NCBI GenBank assembly: GCA_030430075.1
Contig: JAUIGN010000006.1
Coordinates: 283,802 to 347,801, forward strand
DNA length: 64,000 bases
Direction of reading: 5' to 3'
Source of the DNA: a bacterium
Lineage (GTDB): Bacteria; Planctomycetota; Planctomycetia; Pirellulales; Pirellulaceae
Under the pieces are notes generated by a model, which saw nothing but the letters and a program-made list of their open reading frames with translations, was not told where the DNA came from and searched no databases. Shown piece by piece: positions 24,186 to 33,389 of this stretch. The position numbers were made by a program, and so were the translations under genes. Position 1 is the stretch's first letter; each line of letters starts with the position of its first letter.

Positions 24186-26251
24186 ATGAAGGCGGCCCGT
24201 CGGTGACCCAAGCCGCAAATGACAACCAGGGAAAACTGCCCAGAGGCGGCGCCATGAAGTTCGCTTACGCGACCGGTTCACGCCCGCTCAGCGGATACAC
24301 GATCAAACGTGGTATCGGCGTTGGTGGCTTTGGTGATGTCTATTTCGCGATCAGCGATGCGGGCAAAGAGGTCGCCCTGAAGCGGGTCCAGCGCAGCATG
24401 GACGTCGAAGTCCGTGGTGTCAGCCAATGCCTGAATCTGAAGCACGTCAACTTGATCTCGCTCTTCGACATCAAGTACGACGACGAGGGCCAGGCTTGGG
24501 TCGTGATGGAGTACGTCACCGGCGAGAGCCTGAAGGACGTGATCGATCGCAACCCGCACGGCATGCCGCTGGCGGACGTGGAGGATTGGTTTGGCCAGAT
24601 CGCCAGCGGCGTCGCCTATTTGCACGACCATGGCATCGTCCACCGGGATCTCAAGCCGGGCAACATTTTCTTCGATGAAGATGTCGTCAAGATCGGCGAC
24701 TACGGCCTCTCGAAGTACATTTCCTGCAGCCGCCGCAGCGGGCAGACCGAAAGCGTCGGCACGTTTCACTACATGGCGCCGGAGATCGGCAAAGGGGTTT
24801 ACGGTAAGGAGATCGATGTCTATGCCCTGGGCATCATGCTCTACGAAATGCTCTCCGGGACCGTTCCCTTCGACGGCGAGAGCAGCCAGGAAATCATCAT
24901 GAAACATCTCACGGCGGAACCCAATGTGGACGCCGTCGAGGAACGATTTCAACCCGTCATTCGGAAGGCCCTTCACAAGGACCCGGAACAGCGGTTCAGC
25001 AGCGTCACGGAGATGCTGCGGGCTTTCAACACGGTGGAGGCGTCCCCGGCGCCGAAGTCCCCGAGCCGGGAACTGCCGCCGGTCCGGGTGCCGCTGGCTG
25101 AGGCCACCGAAACGCTGTACATCATGGATGACAGCGAGGGCATCGAGTTCGGTCCGCTCAAAGAGGTCGTTCCGACCTCGACCAAGACCGGAACCTCGCG
25201 CGGCCGGACGGCCAATTCAGCACCCCGAACAGGGGCCGAATCGCGGCCCGAGCCGATCGCACTTGCCTTTCGTCAGGGCAGCTCCAGTGCCATGGCCTGG
25301 TGGCGCGATTCCAACTTATCCATGCCCCTCAAGCTGGTTGTCATCCTGGCAATTGCGACCGTGTTTATCTTCAACGCCGGTTGGCTGGTCCCGCTGGGGA
25401 TCGTCATGGGGGCTGCCTACCTGGTCTACTTCGGCATCTACTCGCTGGTCACCGTCAGCGGCGAGGCAGCGCCCAGCCCTTCCCGGCCGGCGCAGGCGGA
25501 AGGGGCCGCCGTCGCCCGCCAGCAGCGGCACTCGGCCGCGCGACGCAAACGGAAATGGCGACAGATCGCTCGGGAATCGCTCAACGCAAAACACGGCACC
25601 GAACGGCTGGCCGAGCTGAATGGGTCATTCCTCGTTTCCGCGGTCGCCGCCGCGTCGCTCGGATTTGTCATGCTGTGGGTTGGACAGGTGCCGATCTTCA
25701 CGAACGCATCGGTCTACGCCTGGTCGCTGTACGCCTGGCTGGGCATCGTTTGTGCCGTCTGCAGTTGGGCCATTCTGTCGGTCAGCAAGCGTTGGGAAGG
25801 ATACGATGGGAGCCCGCTCAAGCGGCGTTTGGTGCTGCTCGTCGCGGGGCTCCTCATGGGTGGACTGGCGTACCTGGTCAGCGATTTCGTCGACGTTCGC
25901 CAAGCTGGGTTTCTGGCCCTTGATTCGATGCAAGGGTATCGCAGCTGGCCAACCTTGTACGGTGCCGACGGGCAACCCGAGCTGTGGGTCTTCATGATCC
26001 ACTTTGCGGCCATGTTCTTTCTGCCTCGCTGGTGGCAGCAGGCGGACCCGCTGCGGCGAACACGGCTCAGCGTCTTCCGCACCGGCGGTTGTGTGTTGAT
26101 TGCCTGGATTCTTCACCTGATCCTGCCATTTCCCCAACCTTGGGGCATTCTCATGGCCGCTGGCCTCTCCGTGACCGTCCAGCTTTCGTCACCTTACCTG
26201 GCGAAAAAAGATCGAGAACGATTCCAACAGCAAGCCTTGCAGCAGGCCTGA
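24161..26251 (+). CDS. Eukaryotic-like Ser/Thr protein kinase with multi-pass membrane domain
   Basis: 696 residues. The kinase domain spans about 45-300: Gly loop GIGVGGFGDVY, catalytic Lys of VALKRV (K74), loop HRDLKPGNIFF near 160, magnesium loop IGDYGLSK (DYG instead of DFG), and MAPEI. All key catalytic residues are present. After a Pro/Ser-rich linker come about seven hydrophobic segments between residues 385 and 680 (LKLVVILAIATVFIFNAGW, LVLLVAGLLMGGLAYLV and others). The enzyme is thus an inner-membrane kinase with a cytoplasmic catalytic part and no obvious extracellular sensor. ATG 24161 has GGAGG 10 bases upstream inside the FHA gene. The FHA protein is a natural candidate substrate or reader (inference). 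Confidence 0.94.
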   Translation: MLNTAATLDEGGPSVTQAANDNQGKLPRGGAMKFAYATGSRPLSGYTIKRGIGVGGFGDVYFAISDAGKEVALKRVQRSMDVEVRGVSQCLNLKHVNLISLFDIKYDDEGQAWVVMEYVTGESLKDVIDRNPHGMPLADVEDWFGQIASGVAYLHDHGIVHRDLKPGNIFFDEDVVKIGDYGLSKYISCSRRSGQTESVGTFHYMAPEIGKGVYGKEIDVYALGIMLYEMLSGTVPFDGESSQEIIMKHLTAEPNVDAVEERFQPVIRKALHKDPEQRFSSVTEMLRAFNTVEASPAPKSPSRELPPVRVPLAEATETLYIMDDSEGIEFGPLKEVVPTSTKTGTSRGRTANSAPRTGAESRPEPIALAFRQGSSSAMAWWRDSNLSMPLKLVVILAIATVFIFNAGWLVPLGIVMGAAYLVYFGIYSLVTVSGEAAPSPSRPAQAEGAAVARQQRHSAARRKRKWRQIARESLNAKHGTERLAELNGSFLVSAVAAASLGFVMLWVGQVPIFTNASVYAWSLYAWLGIVCAVCSWAILSVSKRWEGYDGSPLKRRLVLLVAGLLMGGLAYLVSDFVDVRQAGFLALDSMQGYRSWPTLYGADGQPELWVFMIHFAAMFFLPRWWQQADPLRRTRLSVFRTGGCVLIAWILHLILPFPQPWGILMAAGLSVTVQLSSPYLAKKDRERFQQQALQQA

Positions 26252-26353
26252 GCAGCCGCGGACGAGGCGCGTGAAACCTGCGGCGCCGGTTCCCAGTTCG
26301 GACGCGCCGCACGAACGGATTTGATAGTTCAAGCGAAAGAGTAGGTGATTCAA

Positions 26354-27499
26354 ATGATCACACTGTTTTTCATTGTCATCGTTGCGTCGTTGACGCTGGC
26401 GGCTTCTCGAGCTGAAGGTATGCGACCGCTGGGTTTGGCATTGGTCGGGATGACCAGCATGGTCCTGGGCGTTCAGGCCACTGCCGTGTTTACCGACTCC
26501 GCCATTGCCCCGCTGTTGACCTCCGTAGCCTCCGCTCAGGAGACGCCGGCAACTGCGGCGGAAAGTCCAGAGAACGCCGAGGACAAAGCGGAGGACGTGT
26601 CGGCAGCCGCGGAAGCGACGGACTCCGATGCTGCCAGCCGCTCGGCAGCCGATGAAACTCCCGCCGCCGAGTCACCTGGTTTGACAAGCGCGGCCGAAGA
26701 GGGCACCGGTTCTGAGACGGCCGCCGAGCCGGACGAGGTGACCGCAGACGGCGGCGACGTTGAGGACGCGACAGACGCTTCGGCTCCCGTCGGGTCCCCA
26801 CCGGAGCCGGCTGCGCCGGCGGCCGAGGAACCTGCCGATACGGTGGAGGACGCGGTCGAGGACGAGCGCCCGGCCGACGCGTCGTCGGCAGCGCCCCGGC
26901 AACTTTCCTCGCCGACGACCGTCGAGAAAATCACGAACGTAACGTATGTCGATCGCGAGGGAGAGGATACGCCGGAGTGGCTTGAGAAGAAGCCCTGGAC
27001 CCAGGACGGAGTGCACTTCGTTCCGGTCACCTCGCGGATTCAGATCACCGAGGCCGACTGTGCGACGGCACTCGACAGCGAAGTTGAAGCGGCCACCGCA
27101 AAGTACGTCAACCGCCTGCTTAAGAACAAGTTGGCCACGACGTTGCTCGATCTGAACTCCTCCGCAGCCGCTCCAAAAGTCATGGGGAGTTTTGACGAAG
27201 AGGTGGTGTTGACAGCTGGGACCATGTATCAGTCCCATGTGCTGCTTTCCTTCGACAAGGACTTCCACGAGGCGATCCAGGCGGAATGGAACGAAGTGCG
27301 GGTGACCAGCCGGCTAATGCAGACCGGGCTGGGCGCGGCGGTTGTGCTGCTGCTTCTGGGAACCATGTTTAGCTACTTCAGGTTGGACACCGCGACGCGC
27401 GGCTACTATACCGGGCGGTTGCAGTTTGCGGCGGCGGCAGCGATACTAACCGTGATCGCTGTGGGCGTCCTGTTTGCGAATTACGTTCCCTGGATGTAG
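26354..27499 (+). CDS. Ala/Glu-rich membrane protein of the kinase-sigma cluster
   Basis: 381 residues. Hydrophobic helices lie at 2-18 (ITLFFIVIVASLTLAAS) and 25-45. Then comes an acidic, Ala/Glu/Asp/Pro-rich stretch to about 195, a folded domain at 195-315 (THVPVTSRIQITEAD-like HFVPVTSRIQITEAD, DSEVEAATAKYVNRLL), and C-terminal helices (GLGAAVVLLLLGTMFSYF, AAAAILTVIAVGVLFANYV). A GTG at 26345 is also in frame, but the AGGTGA site fits ATG 26354 better. It is the third gene after the FHA and kinase genes, with 102 bp to the kinase stop. The acidic region could span the periplasm; its role is unknown. Confidence 0.83.
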   Translation: MITLFFIVIVASLTLAASRAEGMRPLGLALVGMTSMVLGVQATAVFTDSAIAPLLTSVASAQETPATAAESPENAEDKAEDVSAAAEATDSDAASRSAADETPAAESPGLTSAAEEGTGSETAAEPDEVTADGGDVEDATDASAPVGSPPEPAAPAAEEPADTVEDAVEDERPADASSAAPRQLSSPTTVEKITNVTYVDREGEDTPEWLEKKPWTQDGVHFVPVTSRIQITEADCATALDSEVEAATAKYVNRLLKNKLATTLLDLNSSAAAPKVMGSFDEEVVLTAGTMYQSHVLLSFDKDFHEAIQAEWNEVRVTSRLMQTGLGAAVVLLLLGTMFSYFRLDTATRGYYTGRLQFAAAAAILTVIAVGVLFANYVPWM

Positions 27500-27593
27500 T
27501 ACGGCGAGACGCCCGGAACACGCTCGTGGTCCGATTGCTTGGATGACTCTCGGGCCCTGGCGGAATCGCCTGTTATTGATCCGTGAACTCCCC

Positions 27594-28235
27594 ATGAACC
27601 CTGCTACGGAAACAGATCGCCTGCTCGTCCAGCGGATTCGGAGCGGAGATGGAGACGCTTGGGGCGATCTGATCTCGCGTTACGAGGGCCGATTGCTGGC
27701 GTTTGTTGAGAGCCGCATCGGTCGCCGGGCGGTCAGCGAAGACATTGTCCAGGAGGCCTTTGTGGGCTTTCTGACCAGCCTCCCGAATTACGACGGGCGG
27801 CGACCTCTGGAAAGCTATCTGTTTTCCATTTGTGCTTACAAGCTGACCGACCACATGCGCCGCGAGGGCCGCCGCCCCGCGTTGCCGTTGTCCGCGGGTT
27901 CCGATTCCGGCGGTGAATGGCAATTGGCGTCGTCTGCCCGCGCGGCCAGTAGCATCGCCCGGAGCGGCGAACGCAAGAACCTCGAAGAGACAGCCATCGT
28001 CGAGGCGCTCCAGCAGCAGGTGAGCCGTTGGAAGGAACGGGGTGACTGGGTCAAGCTACAGTGCATTGAGCTGCTGTTCGTGCGCGGGTGGGCGAACAAG
28101 GCGGTGGCCGCCGAGCTGGGGATCACCGAGCAGCAGGTGGCGAACTTCAAGTTCGATTTCCTCGCCAGGATGCGTTCGATCATCCGCAAGCAGGGATTGT
28201 CCGAGGACGTCTTTCCGGAGATCTACAGCGAATAA
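27594..28235 (+). CDS. ECF-type RNA polymerase sigma factor
   Basis: 213 residues. Region 2 covers about 15-90 (LVQRIRSGDGDAWGDLISRY, EDIVQEAFVGFL, YLFSICAYKLTDHMRREGRR). The linker is Ser/Ala-rich. Region 4 covers about 145-200 (KLQCIELLFVRGWANKAVAA, ELGITEQQVANFKFDFLARM), the helix-turn-helix that reads the -35 box. No region 1 or 3 is present. Its stop codon shares a base with the next start (TAATG at 28233-28237), typical of a sigma factor with its regulator. It lies directly after the kinase-cluster membrane protein, and ECF factors linked to Ser/Thr kinases are known in planctomycetes. Phosphorylation control is an inference. Confidence 0.92.
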   Translation: MNPATETDRLLVQRIRSGDGDAWGDLISRYEGRLLAFVESRIGRRAVSEDIVQEAFVGFLTSLPNYDGRRPLESYLFSICAYKLTDHMRREGRRPALPLSAGSDSGGEWQLASSARAASSIARSGERKNLEETAIVEALQQQVSRWKERGDWVKLQCIELLFVRGWANKAVAAELGITEQQVANFKFDFLARMRSIIRKQGLSEDVFPEIYSE

Positions 28236-28639
28236 TGGCTCGCACGTTCACACATGCCGACCTGGAAGCGTACCTCGACGAGGCACTTTCGCCCGCAGAG
28301 ATGGTCGAGTTTGAAGACCAGTTGCGGACGGACCCGGAGTTGGGGCGCGAGCTGGCTGCGATCAACGCCCGTCGCGACGCAGGGGTCCACACGCTGGGTG
28401 AAATCTGGCGCCGCCAGCGGGTCAGTTGCCCGACCCGCGAGCAACTCGGCAGTTTCCTGCTCGGCGCACTTGCTCCCGAGCATGCCGATTACATCACCTT
28501 CCACATCACGAAAGCGGGTTGCCGGTTTTGTCTGGCAAACCACGACGACCTCAAGGCGCAGCAAGAGGAAGGGAACGAGACCGTCGCCACGCGGCGAAAA
28601 AAGTACTTTCAGTCGAGTGCCGGGTATCTTCGCAAATAG
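28235..28639 (+). CDS. Small putative sigma-factor regulator (anti-sigma-like)
   Basis: 134 residues, translationally coupled to the ECF sigma gene by a 1-bp overlap. It begins ARTFTHADLEAYLDEALSPA and continues EFEDQLRTDPELGRELAAIN, a helical layout like the N-termini of anti-sigma domains. A C-terminal half holds GAGCRFC-like KAGCRFCLANHDDL (one CxxC) and a basic tail. It lacks the HxxxCxxC zinc motif of the ZAS family and has no membrane helix, so it would be a cytoplasmic regulator. The anti-sigma role rests on gene position and size. Confidence 0.75.
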   Translation: MARTFTHADLEAYLDEALSPAEMVEFEDQLRTDPELGRELAAINARRDAGVHTLGEIWRRQRVSCPTREQLGSFLLGALAPEHADYITFHITKAGCRFCLANHDDLKAQQEEGNETVATRRKKYFQSSAGYLRK

Positions 28640-28689
28640 CTTCGCCGGTCGTGACGAGCACTCAGACCGGTCACTTGGATTCGGCACTT

Positions 28690-28712
28690 CCGTAGGTCAT
28701 GCTGTGCATGAC
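28690..28712 (+). repeat. REP-like palindrome (GTCATGC-TGT-GCATGAC family)
   Basis: A copy of CCGTAGGTCATGCTGTGCAT plus GAC, identical over 23 bases to the copy at 3841-3863. It lies between the convergent sigma-regulator gene and the secreted-protein gene. Confidence 0.85.
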
Positions 28713-28763
28713 ATTCCAGGAAGCGTCGATGACCAGTTCATCGGCCGGCAAATCTGCCTCCGG

Positions 28764-29798
28764 CTAATCTGCGGCCGGCTGCAGGGCCGACCGGTTTTCG
28801 GCGGTTGCCTCTGCCACCTGGTCGTTCGATTCGAATGGCAGATACTGAGCCCGCATGATCATCTGGTAGCGCTTGTCGACCCGGTAGTCAGGGATCAGGT
28901 ACTGAAAGTCCCAGGCGGGGTTTCCGCGCCCGCCGCCCGATGGCGATTGGGTCAGCCGCGGTTGGTCGGCCGAGCGAAACAGGAAGGCCAATGCCATTCC
29001 GTGACTGACGCCGAAGTACCACGGCTCATGGAAGCGGTGGTTGGAACGGCTGAAAACCAGACTCAGCGGAAAGTCCTCGGCGCGGGTGAAGCGGCGATGG
29101 TCGCCTTGAGCCAGGTGGGTTGCCAGGACGCCATGCGAGGGTGTCACGCCTCGCACCCAACCGGTTTCTTCCGGCTCGTCCGCCAGGCTTCCTCTGAAGT
29201 GAATATCCAACGACTCGGGCTGCCGGATGTAGCTGGCCCAGAACAGGCCGATGTAGCCATTTCGAAACGCCGCTCTTCGCGGGATGCACTCGAAGGTCAT
29301 CTCGATGGTCCCGTCGCCGAGCAGCCGATAACGGTGGCAGCTTTCCAGGCCGTAGTGCGGTGTGGGCGGTTGATACAGGTCGACCGTGTATTCGTCAACT
29401 CGGCGCAACTGCATCTCGGCATGCCGGGGCTCGAACAAGACGGTTCGATCTTGCGTCGTGCCGTCATGGATGTGTTCGAAGTTCAGCCCGGCATACGTGG
29501 GAACGAAGACATTCTCGGGACGGGCCGCGTGTGTCAGCGATGCCACACCGCTGTAGCCGGCCCGATGTCCAGGCAGAACACCATCGTCGACGGCCGCGTT
29601 GTCCACAATCACGGCCGTCACACCGCCCCGCTTTAGCACGGCGTAATGCTGATCGGGTGTGGGAAACTCTGTACTCGGCGTGCCCAACGACGTTAATGGT
29701 GTCACGCGTTCCGCCTGGCCAGCGGCGGTATGCCCGATCAACAGTCCGGCGGCCAGCACGGCAAACGGGGTCCAAGCAGAATTCAGCAAGCCTTTCAT
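28764..29798 (-). CDS. Secreted hypothetical protein
   Basis: 344 residues. The signal peptide is KGLLNSAWTPFAVLAAGLLI with likely cleavage after TAAGQA. The rest is a beta-rich domain with many aromatic residues (PTYAGLNFEHIHDG, YIGLFWASYIRQPES, SRSNHRFHEPWYFGVSHGM), suggestive of a carbohydrate- or ligand-binding beta sandwich. No catalytic motif is recognised. ATG 29798 has GGAGG 6 bases upstream. It is the first of three minus-strand secreted proteins, followed by the alpha/beta-hydrolase at 29928. Exported proteins of this style are common beside planctomycete sulfatases. Confidence 0.78.
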   Translation of the reverse strand: MKGLLNSAWTPFAVLAAGLLIGHTAAGQAERVTPLTSLGTPSTEFPTPDQHYAVLKRGGVTAVIVDNAAVDDGVLPGHRAGYSGVASLTHAARPENVFVPTYAGLNFEHIHDGTTQDRTVLFEPRHAEMQLRRVDEYTVDLYQPPTPHYGLESCHRYRLLGDGTIEMTFECIPRRAAFRNGYIGLFWASYIRQPESLDIHFRGSLADEPEETGWVRGVTPSHGVLATHLAQGDHRRFTRAEDFPLSLVFSRSNHRFHEPWYFGVSHGMALAFLFRSADQPRLTQSPSGGGRGNPAWDFQYLIPDYRVDKRYQMIMRAQYLPFESNDQVAEATAENRSALQPAAD

Positions 29799-29927
29799 GG
29801 CAGCCTCCAGACGCGAACTTCGGGCCCATTATCCAGCGACGGGAGCGGCCTGTCAAAAGCGGCGCTCGGCCGCGTGCTGCCGGCAGTCCGGCTTCGTTCG
29901 TGCAACGCCTGCCCTGCCGGCCCGAAT

Positions 29928-30950
29928 TCATCGGCGGCTTCCCAGGATGTGGCCGTGGATCTGTGTGAGCAGGTAGGGCAGATAGATCGCGCCGCTGTAA
30001 TGGTTCGCCAGCATCTGAACGTGGTGGGACTGATCGAGCCCCGCGGCCTGGGCGAGGATGGCGGCATTGCGGGGCGGTACGACGGTGTCGAATTGCGCGG
30101 TGTACAACCAGGTCCGGTCGGGATCCAGGCGGTGGGCGATCCTGGTCGGTTCGATGGGATCGAGGAGGGCCTTGAGCTTGTCGCCGCGGTAGCCCGCTTC
30201 TGCCAACTCTTCACGCATTTTGGCGGCGTCCTTGCCTCCCTGTTGGATGACGTCATACAGATTGCCGCCTGCCAGCACGATGAAGACCTGGTGATACGCG
30301 TTGTCAACGCTGGCCGACGTGGCGGCCACGAAGCCGCCCAGGCTGGTTCCTTGCAGCGAGATGCGTGAGCTATCGACCAGCGGAAGGGCGGCGACCGCAT
30401 CGCGCGCCCGGCGAACGTCGGCGACGGCCTGACGCATCAGGGCAACCAGTTGCTCGGAACGCGCCTTCTTCTCCGCGGTCTTCCGGGCACCGTAATACGG
30501 CAGTTGTATCATGAAGGCGTGCAAGCCCTGCAAACGCAGGCCGCGAGCAAACAGTCGCCCGACCGCCATCGCGCTGCCCGACTCGTGCACGACGACCACC
30601 GCGGGAGCCTCGATCGGCTTTTTTTCCGCATCGCGAGCGACATACCATTCGAGGGCCACTTCATCGTTCTGCGCGTCTCCGGTCGATATGGGCGAGGGGA
30701 ACCGGATCAACAGGTCGCCCGCATGTCCGTCGGGCCGATCGCAGCGAACGCTGAACTCTGTCCGGGGCCATACGAGCGCATCGAGGCAACGTTGGGCATC
30801 GTCCTTGTTGTCGCGTTGCGGATTCACCGTGTCGCGGCCGACGACCGTCGTGCCGATTGGGAGCGGCGGCGCCGCCAGGGCCGGCGCCGCCAACAGGCAC
30901 GCCAAGAACGCGATTCCTACCGTCGTGCTGTTTGGATTCAGGCCGGCCAT
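29928..30950 (-). CDS. Secreted alpha/beta-hydrolase (acetyl esterase-like)
   Basis: 340 residues. The signal peptide ends AAPALA before APPLP. The core has VVVVHESGSAM (oxyanion region), nucleophile elbow LQGTSLGGFVA (Ser), the acid Asp of YTAQFDTVVPP, and catalytic His of MLANHYSGA near the C-terminus. It lacks the HGGG signature of the hydrolase at 17701, so it belongs to another esterase subgroup. The open frame starts at 31031, but ATG 30950 gives a proper signal peptide. It lies between two other secreted proteins on the same strand and near the sulfatases, consistent with removing acyl groups from a sulfated glycan (inference). Confidence 0.82.
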   Translation of the reverse strand: MAGLNPNSTTVGIAFLACLLAAPALAAPPLPIGTTVVGRDTVNPQRDNKDDAQRCLDALVWPRTEFSVRCDRPDGHAGDLLIRFPSPISTGDAQNDEVALEWYVARDAEKKPIEAPAVVVVHESGSAMAVGRLFARGLRLQGLHAFMIQLPYYGARKTAEKKARSEQLVALMRQAVADVRRARDAVAALPLVDSSRISLQGTSLGGFVAATSASVDNAYHQVFIVLAGGNLYDVIQQGGKDAAKMREELAEAGYRGDKLKALLDPIEPTRIAHRLDPDRTWLYTAQFDTVVPPRNAAILAQAAGLDQSHHVQMLANHYSGAIYLPYLLTQIHGHILGSRR

Positions 30951-31038
30951 CTCAAATCGGTTTCCGTGTTCCCAGGATGTTTCTGCCGCCCCCCCACGCT
31001 CGGCATGGCCACGGTGACGAACGACATTCACTCACGCA

Positions 31039-32883
31039 TCAGTCACCGACGGTGGCGACCGGCGTCACCTCGCCGGACCGCATCACTTCCAATAACGCCG
31101 ACAGGTCCAGACGCACATAAGGTCGTTCGGCAGCCGGCTGCCGGTGGGTTGCATTGGCAACGTAAAGAACTCCGTCGGCGGGGACGAAGAGGACATTGTG
31201 CAGATTCGATTGCATGGCGACCGGGCGGCTCATCAGCCACTGTCCGACGTTCGCGTCAATGGATCCGTGCCGCTCGGTCACGCGTTGGCGAAGTGTCTCC
31301 AGACGGGAACCGGCGGAGAGGACCACGGCATCGCGAATGCCGTCGCCCAGCAAGGGGTGCCCTTCACCCGGGCCGACGAATTGGATGGCGTCCGGCGTTG
31401 CGGCGACCCCGACCGCCTGGTTCGTCTTGCCGTCGGCAAACACATAGTAGTATTCGCACGTTCGCGGATTGTCTTTCCAAAGCGCCTTGACCTGGTCCAA
31501 CGAATCGCATTCTTCGAGTGCCCTCCGCATCAACGTCGCCATGGGGACACCATCCCATTGGCCTTCGCCATGTCCACCCATTTCTCCCAGCGAAATCCCC
31601 TGGGCGTTCATGCCGCTGACGCTGCCGGTGAATCCTGCGTAGCCGACGTTGGCAAAAGGGATCCTTCCCTGCGGCGCGATGATAAACGTCGTCGCGGCAT
31701 CTTGCAGTCCGATCGTCGTCATGTAGTCCAGCACCCGTCCGTGGTACAGCTTGCCGTCGCTGGTGGCCGAGCCGAAGACGGCGAACCCGGAGCAGTGGAA
31801 CAGTTCAGGGAAGACATTCAATGTTTCCGCCAGGCTCGGATCAATGTCCAGGCTCTTGGCCAAGGCTCGCGTTTCCCGCTTGTGGTGTTCTGGAATGTGG
31901 GGGGCAAGGCGTGCGTAGGCCTCATCCAACTTGTGGCGAAACCACCGCCCTGAGCGCACGGTTTCCACCGTGCCGAATGAATACAGCACGGAATCGATGC
32001 AGCGCATCGACTCCACTTTCAGCAAGTCGCCATGGGCCTTGCCGATCTGCTCGGGCGTCCCCTGCAGGAGCGCAACGCGCTGTCCGTCGATCCATCGCAA
32101 TTCACCATGCGGCACGGTGATCGTGCGGGTGGCGGGGGACGTCAGGCTGGGCGCGGGGGCCAGGATCTCGGTGGCTCGACGCACACCCCGCACCAACTGC
32201 CGTTCCAGTTCGGCGCGCTCCAACAATTCTGTTCTCATCCCGGGCCAGTCATCGGCGGCGAGCGGAGAATTGACGCTGGTCGAAAGTGAAAGCTTGAGTT
32301 CGACGTCGGCATGCTTAACCTCGACGTTGTTGCCCTGGTCGGCGACTCGCACCGAAACCGCATCGCCCAGAGCCCACGTCTCACTCGCCTCGTCCCGTTC
32401 GATGGTGACGATACTGTTCAGGAGGAAGCCCAGCGAATTGGCGTTTCCGCCTTGGACGATCGAGGAATAAACGGATGCCAGCGAGTCAGGGCTGAGCAGG
32501 CGGGCAGAAATCCCTTCCGGGCGAAGCTGGTCCCGCCGATCGGTATCCCCTTGGCCCAGAAAAACGACGCCATGCAACGGGAGGGCCAGCGCCGTGGTGT
32601 CATGCCGGCGGCGGAGCTGCACGGCGTAGTCGGCATGCGCCAGGTCAAGGTCGAAATCGCTGTCCGAGAATCGTTCCAATCGAAGGGCGATCCGCTGCAT
32701 CGAGCCGTCGATGTTGACGTTGGCTTCGCCGCGGATGGCAAACGTATCCTGCTGGCCCGACAGGCAGGCCAGCCACGGTTTCAGGGCATTCGCAAACTGA
32801 ACGCCTTCGTCCGCGGCGAACAATGTCTGCCCGGTTGTGAACAAAACCAGGAACGCGACAACAAGCGAGCATTCTCGACGCAC
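31039..32883 (-). CDS. Secreted C45-family N-acyltransferase/amidohydrolase with N-terminal extension
   Basis: 614 residues. It starts at GTG 32883 with GGGAG 6 bases upstream and has a signal peptide (VVAFLVLFTTGQTLFA before ADEG). Residues 25-250 form an unrecognised N-terminal domain. The C-terminal 330 residues carry the acyl-CoA:6-aminopenicillanate acyltransferase-like fold: GTPEQIGKAHGDLL, then FPELFHCSGFAVFGS, in which the Cys is the autoproteolytic N-terminal nucleophile. The G-S-V-S-G-M-N loop and WLMSRPVAMQSNLHN follow. Relatives hydrolyse or form N-acyl amides. Export plus the long N-domain sets it apart from the roughly 350-residue family norm. The substrate is unknown. Confidence 0.85.
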   Translation of the reverse strand: MRRECSLVVAFLVLFTTGQTLFAADEGVQFANALKPWLACLSGQQDTFAIRGEANVNIDGSMQRIALRLERFSDSDFDLDLAHADYAVQLRRRHDTTALALPLHGVVFLGQGDTDRRDQLRPEGISARLLSPDSLASVYSSIVQGGNANSLGFLLNSIVTIERDEASETWALGDAVSVRVADQGNNVEVKHADVELKLSLSTSVNSPLAADDWPGMRTELLERAELERQLVRGVRRATEILAPAPSLTSPATRTITVPHGELRWIDGQRVALLQGTPEQIGKAHGDLLKVESMRCIDSVLYSFGTVETVRSGRWFRHKLDEAYARLAPHIPEHHKRETRALAKSLDIDPSLAETLNVFPELFHCSGFAVFGSATSDGKLYHGRVLDYMTTIGLQDAATTFIIAPQGRIPFANVGYAGFTGSVSGMNAQGISLGEMGGHGEGQWDGVPMATLMRRALEECDSLDQVKALWKDNPRTCEYYYVFADGKTNQAVGVAATPDAIQFVGPGEGHPLLGDGIRDAVVLSAGSRLETLRQRVTERHGSIDANVGQWLMSRPVAMQSNLHNVLFVPADGVLYVANATHRQPAAERPYVRLDLSALLEVMRSGEVTPVATVGD

Positions 32884-33389
32884 AGAAGTCTCCCTTCGTA
32901 CGGACTGCGGTGATCAACGGACGACGCTGCCAAACTGTCAAAAGCCTGTCTATCTTAGCAGACGAAGCTCGGCAAGGCTGCGCGAACTGACAGGCCCCCC
33001 GGGCCGTCTGCCGTGATGCGCCCTTCCCGCCGCCGGACCCGGCGGTGGCGGCGGACCAGGCGGTGGCGGCGGACCAGGCATTACCGGAAGATCGGGGCAA
33101 CCGTTTGGTCTTCTGGTGGCGACTGCTCCTCGAACCGGTGCACCGTGCCCGCAACCTGGTGCACCGTGCGCGCAACCCGGTGCACCGTGCGCGCAGTGCC
33201 CGTCGACTCGGTGCGTTCTTTGTCGTGCGGCCTGCGGCTGCCGGATGTCACTGGTGCTTGTCCTGGGCGGCCTGGGCGATCACGATAAGTGGCGGCGACA
33301 ATCGTGCTGTGTGGTTCCAAGTATTCGACACCATTGCCGGGAGCCGGCGGCGGCACGATGTGGGTTGGCGCCATTCGAACCTTCGAGAC
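32884..33389. repeat. Intergenic region with 18-bp and 21-bp tandem repeats
   Basis: Two arrays lie in the divergent gap before the sulfatase gene. At 33041-33076 the unit GGCGGTGGCGGCGGACCA occurs twice. At 33137-33198 about three copies occur of the 21-bp GGTGCACCGTGCGCGCAACC plus C/T. Both unit lengths are multiples of three and the frame is open here, but the product is Arg-rich and has no homology-like features, so it is treated as non-coding. Confidence 0.7.
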
